From Cardiobacteriaceae bacterium TAE3-ERU3 (lineage in GTDB: Bacteria > Pseudomonadota > Gammaproteobacteria > Cardiobacteriales > Cardiobacteriaceae): a stretch of 64,000 nt of DNA. Positions 60,229 through 64,000 of this stretch are shown here, piece after piece. The position numbers and the translations under genes are program-made. Each line of letters begins with the position of its first letter. Position 1 is the stretch's first letter. Location of the stretch: assembly GCA_019218315.1 (NCBI GenBank), contig JAHUUI010000005.1, forward strand, positions 1-64,000, in the 5' to 3' direction. Under the pieces are notes generated by a model, which saw nothing but the letters and a program-made list of their open reading frames with translations, made no database searches and was not told the origin of the DNA.

Positions 60229-60900
60229 ATGGCTAACCCTTCGCCCCCACCTCTCAATCAAGCCATTGATGGCACCATCAGTCACTGGAATGATGAGAAA
60301 GGCTTCGGCTTTATCCAATACAAAGCCAAATCACCCGGTGTATTTTTCCATATATCCAGCTTTGCCTATCACCACAGCCGACCACAAAAAGGCAATAAAG
60401 TCGTTTTCATTGCTATGGAAAAAAATGGTCGCTATAGTGCACAACGCGTTGTACTGGCTAAAGATGCAGACAGCATCAACGGCGACAACATCATCGACAA
60501 CACCCAACTGCCACCACATCTTGCGGAAGGTTTCATTTTCGCCCTGATCAGTATTTTTTTCTATGCTGCGTTAACCTATATTTCTGCACCGCTTGCCATT
60601 GCTTCATTGATCATCAGCAACCTGACCTATATGCTTTACAGCTTGGACAAGCAGGCCTCTCTTCAGCATCGTCAGCGCATCCCCGAAGCCAGCTTACACA
60701 TTGCAGCCATACTTGGCGGCTGGCCTGGTGCTTTAATTGCCAGAGCGCTACTGCGCCATAAAACCAAGAAAATCCGCTTTGTCATCTTTTTTTGGCTGAG
60801 CATCATCATAAATTTTGCCGCACTTTACGCCCTGGTACTTTTTATTCCTGAGCATCTTGATTACTTCAACCATTACATCATGTCTTATTTGGGCTTTTAG
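60229..60900 (+). CDS. Cold-shock domain protein with DUF1294 membrane domain
   Basis: A 223-residue two-part protein. Residues about 12-78 form a cold-shock/OB fold: GTISHWNDEKGFGFIQYKA with RNP-like FGFI and VFFHISSF. Residues about 100-220 hold four helices of the DUF1294 type, with RRIPE-like QRIPEASLHIAAILGGWPGA and ALLRHKTKKIRFVIFFWLSI. Such fusions are widespread; they may bind nucleic acid at the membrane, but function is unproven. The 230 bases between holA and this gene contain no gene I can support. Confidence 0.9.
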   Translation: MANPSPPPLNQAIDGTISHWNDEKGFGFIQYKAKSPGVFFHISSFAYHHSRPQKGNKVVFIAMEKNGRYSAQRVVLAKDADSINGDNIIDNTQLPPHLAEGFIFALISIFFYAALTYISAPLAIASLIISNLTYMLYSLDKQASLQHRQRIPEASLHIAAILGGWPGALIARALLRHKTKKIRFVIFFWLSIIINFAALYALVLFIPEHLDYFNHYIMSYLGF

Positions 60901-60967
60901 TGCCGTAACATTGCTTGCACGAAAAGTTATTTGTATGATGCAGGTTTACCTTAATTGATCTAACACC

Positions 60968-62224
60968 ATGAGTATCATTGCCCAACTGGGTCAGCAGGCA
61001 AAAAGCAGCGCGAGAATTCTTGCCAATGCAGGTAATCAGCAAAAAAGTGCTGCGCTACACGCTATTGCAGACAGCATCCTCACAATGCAGGATCAGATAC
61101 AGCAAGCTAACCAAAAAGATTTGACTGCTGGTCGAGCCAAGGGCTTAAGCCCTGCGTTACTCGATCGACTGGAGCTGACGCCAGCAAGACTACAGAGCAT
61201 GACTGACGGTATCCGCCAAATCGCCACGCTCAGCGATCCCGTTGGTGAAATCAGTAAAATGCGCACCAATGACAAAGGCCTGCAAATCGGCAGAATGCGC
61301 GTTCCACTCGGTGTTATCGGTATCATCTATGAATCACGCCCAAACGTCACGGCAGATGCTGCTGCACTGTGCCTCAAATCTGGCAATGCTGCCGTTTTAC
61401 GTGGTGGCTCAGAGGCCATCCACAGCAACCGCGCCATCATGGCGGCTATTCAGCAAGGATTAGCCCAAGCAGGATTACCAGAACATGCCGTGCAGTTGGT
61501 CCCAGACACTGATCGTGCTTTGGTCGCAGAGTTACTCAATGCAGCAGAATATATTGACGTCATCATTCCACGCGGTGGCAAAGGATTGGTCAAGCTGGTC
61601 AGTGAGCAGGCAAAAATGCCGGTCATCAAGCATCTCGACGGCCTTTGCCACACTTATATCGATCAACACGCAGATATGAACAAAGCGCTGCGTATCGCCG
61701 ATAACGCCAAAACCTACCGCTATGGTATCTGTGGCGCAACCGAGACGCTACTCGTCCATCAGGGCATTGCTGAAGCCTTTTTGCCACGCATTGCCGAGAT
61801 TTACGCTGACAAAGGAGTGGAAATACGTGGCTGTGAACAAACCAGAGCCATTCTAAGCGCTCATACAGCTGAAATTAATCCAGCCAGCGATGATGATTGG
61901 TCCACTGAATACCTCGCGCCGGTGATTGCGATTAAAGTCGTTGCCGATTATGATGCCGCCTGCGCACACATCGACAAATACAGCTCAAAGCATACCGATG
62001 CCATTGTGACTGAGCATTTCAGCACCGCGCAACGCTTCTTGCGCGAAATTGATTCCGCTTCAGTCATGGTCAATACCCCAACTTGCTTTGCTGATGGCTA
62101 TGAATATGGCCTCGGTGCAGAAATTGGCATCAGTACAGACAAAATACATTGGCGTGGTCCTGTCGGGCTTGAAGGGCTCACCGTAGAAAAATTCATCGTC
62201 ATCAGTGATGGCGTTACCCGTTAA
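60968..62224 (+). CDS. proA: Gamma-glutamyl phosphate reductase
   Basis: A 418-residue proline-biosynthesis enzyme of the aldehyde dehydrogenase superfamily. [47 protein letters not shown] (equivalent of the catalytic-loop region), the active Cys region in [17 protein letters not shown] and [19 protein letters not shown] are all family signatures. It converts gamma-glutamyl phosphate to the semialdehyde with NADPH. proB is not adjacent. Confidence 0.96.
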   Translation: MSIIAQLGQQAKSSARILANAGNQQKSAALHAIADSILTMQDQIQQANQKDLTAGRAKGLSPALLDRLELTPARLQSMTDGIRQIATLSDPVGEISKMRTNDKGLQIGRMRVPLGVIGIIYESRPNVTADAAALCLKSGNAAVLRGGSEAIHSNRAIMAAIQQGLAQAGLPEHAVQLVPDTDRALVAELLNAAEYIDVIIPRGGKGLVKLVSEQAKMPVIKHLDGLCHTYIDQHADMNKALRIADNAKTYRYGICGATETLLVHQGIAEAFLPRIAEIYADKGVEIRGCEQTRAILSAHTAEINPASDDDWSTEYLAPVIAIKVVADYDAACAHIDKYSSKHTDAIVTEHFSTAQRFLREIDSASVMVNTPTCFADGYEYGLGAEIGISTDKIHWRGPVGLEGLTVEKFIVISDGVTR

Positions 62225-62256
62225 ACAACATTATTTACACACAAAATTGGAATTTT

Positions 62257-62592
62257 ATGAACGTAGAACAACTTAAAGAACTCGTCCACGCAAGCCTTGA
62301 AGACATGAAAGGCGTCGATATTCAGACCATCGAATTAGCTGGCAAAAGTGACATCGCCGATTACATGGTCGTCGTCAGTGGTACTTCTGATCGCCACTTG
62401 CACGCCATGGCAGACAAAGTCGTCACTGACAGTAAAGCAGCCGGCGTGCCACCAATTGGAGTAGAAGGCGAAGACAGCCGCGACTGGGTACTGGTTGACC
62501 TCGGCGACATCATCGTACATTTGATGCGCCCTGAGACGCGTGAACTCTATGCGCTGGACAAGCTGTGGTCATTGCCACCAACTCGCGGCTAA
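62257..62592 (+). CDS. rsfS: Ribosome silencing factor RsfS
   Basis: A 111-residue protein: DIQTIELAGKSDIADYMVVV, SGTSDRHLHAMADKV and DSRDWVLVDLGDIIVHLMRP define the RsfS/RsfA family. It binds L14 on the 50S subunit and blocks subunit joining during starvation. It usually follows nadD; here it follows proA by 32 bases. Confidence 0.96.
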   Translation: MNVEQLKELVHASLEDMKGVDIQTIELAGKSDIADYMVVVSGTSDRHLHAMADKVVTDSKAAGVPPIGVEGEDSRDWVLVDLGDIIVHLMRPETRELYALDKLWSLPPTRG

Positions 62593-62602
62593 ACCATTGA
62601 GA

Positions 62603-62630
62603 TTCGATCTGTCATTGCGTACAGATCGAT
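62603..62630 (+). terminator. Stem-loop after rsfS
   Basis: TCGATCTGT and ACAGATCGA pair over 9 bp across an 8-base loop, followed by TTTCCC. A weak terminator at best. Confidence 0.5.
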
Positions 62631-62670
62631 TTCCCGTCGCCTATACTTAACATCCACGACTGAGAAACAA

Positions 62671-63321
62671 ATGATGCGCCCACTTTGGACCCTGACTTTA
62701 CTCTGTGTACTCACCGCTTGTTCCACAGCCTACTATGGGACTATGGAAAAATTTGGTGTTTACAAACGCGATATCCTCGTTGACCGCGTCGTCTCGGCAC
62801 GCGATGCGCAAGACGACGCAAAAGCCGAGTTTCAATCAGCACTAGAGCAATTTGGTTCAGTCGTGTCGTACAACGGTGGTGAGCTGGAAGCAACCTATAA
62901 GCGGCTTGATGATGCTTATAAGGACAGCGAGTCAGCAGCTAAGCGTGTTGATGAGCGCATTCGTGCCATAGAGCGCGTCGCAGAGGATTTATTTGACGAA
63001 TGGGAAGATGAGCTCGACGAATACAGTAATGCTTCGCTACGCGCAGATAGTGAGCGACAACTGCGCGATACCCAGCGTGAATATCAGCGTCTTATCCGTG
63101 CGATGAAGGCCGTACAAGCGAAGATTCCACCTGTACTAACCGTATTCCACGATCAAGTACTTTACTTAAAGCACAATCTCAATGCCCGTGCAGTTGCCGC
63201 ATTACGCGGTGAATATCGCAACGTCCAAGGCAATGTATCGCGCTTGCTAAACGAACTTGACGCATCTATTCGCGAGGCCGATCAATTTATTCAGCGTATG
63301 AAATACACTCAGGGTCAATAA
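62671..63321 (+). CDS. DUF2959 lipoprotein
   Basis: A 216-residue protein with lipoprotein signal LWTLTLLCVLTAC (lipobox LTAC). The mature part is highly charged and helical, predicted coiled coil: VDRVVSARDAQDDAKAEFQS, YKDSESAAKRVDERIRAIER, DTQREYQRLIRAMKA. This fits DUF2959, a periplasmic-facing family of unknown function. A second ATG directly follows the first. Confidence 0.9.
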   Translation: MMRPLWTLTLLCVLTACSTAYYGTMEKFGVYKRDILVDRVVSARDAQDDAKAEFQSALEQFGSVVSYNGGELEATYKRLDDAYKDSESAAKRVDERIRAIERVAEDLFDEWEDELDEYSNASLRADSERQLRDTQREYQRLIRAMKAVQAKIPPVLTVFHDQVLYLKHNLNARAVAALRGEYRNVQGNVSRLLNELDASIREADQFIQRMKYTQGQ

Positions 63322-63330
63322 ATCACTTCC

Positions 63331-64000
63331 ATGAAAAATGATCCTATTGCGCGCTATTCAACAGATTTTATTATCCGTTGTTGGCCTTTTTTACTGGTAT
63401 TTGCTGTTTTTTCTATCGCTGGCTTAGCCGCACAAAGTTATTTTGGCAAAGTTGATCTGCATTTAATGCTGGTGACTAAAGGTACGCCGGCTTTGGATCA
63501 CGCCTTTCAGTTTATTACCGACTTAGGAGACTTGCCTTTCGCATTGTTGGTTGCTGCAGTCATTGGCTGGCGCTATCGCTGGGGTGGGGTTGGCTTTTAC
63601 GTCGTTGCCTGCTTATTACAGCTGATCATCGTGCAAGCACTCAAGCATGGACTGTTTGCCCATCATCTGCGGCCAATCCATTTCTTTCAAGAGATGGGCA
63701 TCACGGTACACAGTATTGCCAGCGTTGATCAAGGCATGTACTTCCACTTCCCTTCGGGCCATACCGCGATGACTTTCACCGCCTTCTTGTGCCTGGCAAC
63801 ATTTAGTCACCGGCGCTGGTGGCAGTTCGTCTGTGGGCTGCTCGCTGTAGCCGTCGCCTATTCTCGGCTTTATCTCGCGCAGCACTTTATCCTTGATACC
63901 ATCGCTGGCGCGACTATTGGCGTTCTATGCGTTATTGCTAGCTATTATGGCTGGCAAGCAATCGTCGCACGCAAGCAATTACGCGACAGTGAATCTAACC
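63331..64000 (+). CDS. PAP2-family membrane phosphatase, partial
   Basis: An open frame from the ATG at 63331 runs off the window, about 223 residues visible. At least five helices. The three PAP2 motifs are present: KHGLFAHHLRP, FPSGH (with the catalytic His) and SRLYLAQHFILD. Such enzymes dephosphorylate lipid substrates such as undecaprenyl pyrophosphate or phosphatidic/PGP lipids at the periplasmic face. It starts 9 bases after the DUF2959 gene, so the pair may share a transcript. Confidence 0.92.
   Translation, partial: MKNDPIARYSTDFIIRCWPFLLVFAVFSIAGLAAQSYFGKVDLHLMLVTKGTPALDHAFQFITDLGDLPFALLVAAVIGWRYRWGGVGFYVVACLLQLIIVQALKHGLFAHHLRPIHFFQEMGITVHSIASVDQGMYFHFPSGHTAMTFTAFLCLATFSHRRWWQFVCGLLAVAVAYSRLYLAQHFILDTIAGATIGVLCVIASYYGWQAIVARKQLRDSESN

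Overview
The window looks like a chromosomal segment of a gammaproteobacterium. The evidence is gene order: thrS-infC-rpmI-rplT ... pheS-pheT-ihfA, def-fmt-rsmB, lnt-leuS-lptE-holA and dapF-xerC. The sequence does not name the species. The pairing of NtrY/NtrX with rsmB and a DUF4390 gene, plus an azurin, would fit the Cardiobacteriales, but that is an inference from remembered family distributions.

Region 1 to about 9.68 kb is an accessory island. It carries three HTH regulators, a leftward recombinase operon (small HTH/excisionase-like protein, full tyrosine recombinase, tyrosine-less recombinase, duplicated 190-aa protein, recombinase remnant), an orphan HicB, an orphan HigA with a probable decayed higB, and a DUF29 protein. 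A 2.3-kb mobile unit (5177-7474) carries a HEPN-domain gene and an IS5-family insertion sequence. It sits inside a YgiT/MqsA-type antitoxin gene. Removing the unit and one TA duplicate joins the two halves of that antitoxin in frame. The island ends at the 3' part of a tRNA gene (about 9643-9678), the usual scar of integration at a tRNA.

Region 9.89-12.98 kb is the decayed 3' end of a contact-dependent-inhibition/filamentous-haemagglutinin locus: a 5'-truncated adhesin carrying a probable GIY-YIG-like toxin tip cut by an in-frame TGA, an intact immunity-like gene, and an orphan Hint-domain fragment.

From 13.1 kb onward the window is core chromosome. In order: an NhaP-type antiporter, pepP, a leftward block (lysM lipoprotein, dprA, smg, topA, marR, VanZ-like, lipase-like), then rightward def-fmt-rsmB-DUF4390-ntrY-ntrX with overlapping ends. 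Next come DUF2254, a BON-MscS channel, ung, a glycine-zipper lipoprotein, a Bcr/CflA exporter and a YqjD-type membrane pair. The leftward translation cluster ihfA-pheT-pheS and rplT-rpmI-infC-thrS is split by an inverted DegV-like gene. The right part holds GST, hemE, an alanine/sodium symporter, corA, a YeaQ-type protein, dapF-xerC, azurin, a PpiD-like chaperone, CsbD, lnt-leuS-lptE-holA, a cold-shock/DUF1294 protein, proA, rsfS, a DUF2959 lipoprotein and a PAP2 phosphatase cut by the window edge.

Points of most interest: the HEPN-carrying composite element with its reconstructable insertion site; the recombinase operon with a catalytically dead paralogue; an apparent AUA start codon for infC; and an NtrX whose AAA+ domain lacks the GAFTGA loop. 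No complete tRNA, rRNA gene or CRISPR array was seen.
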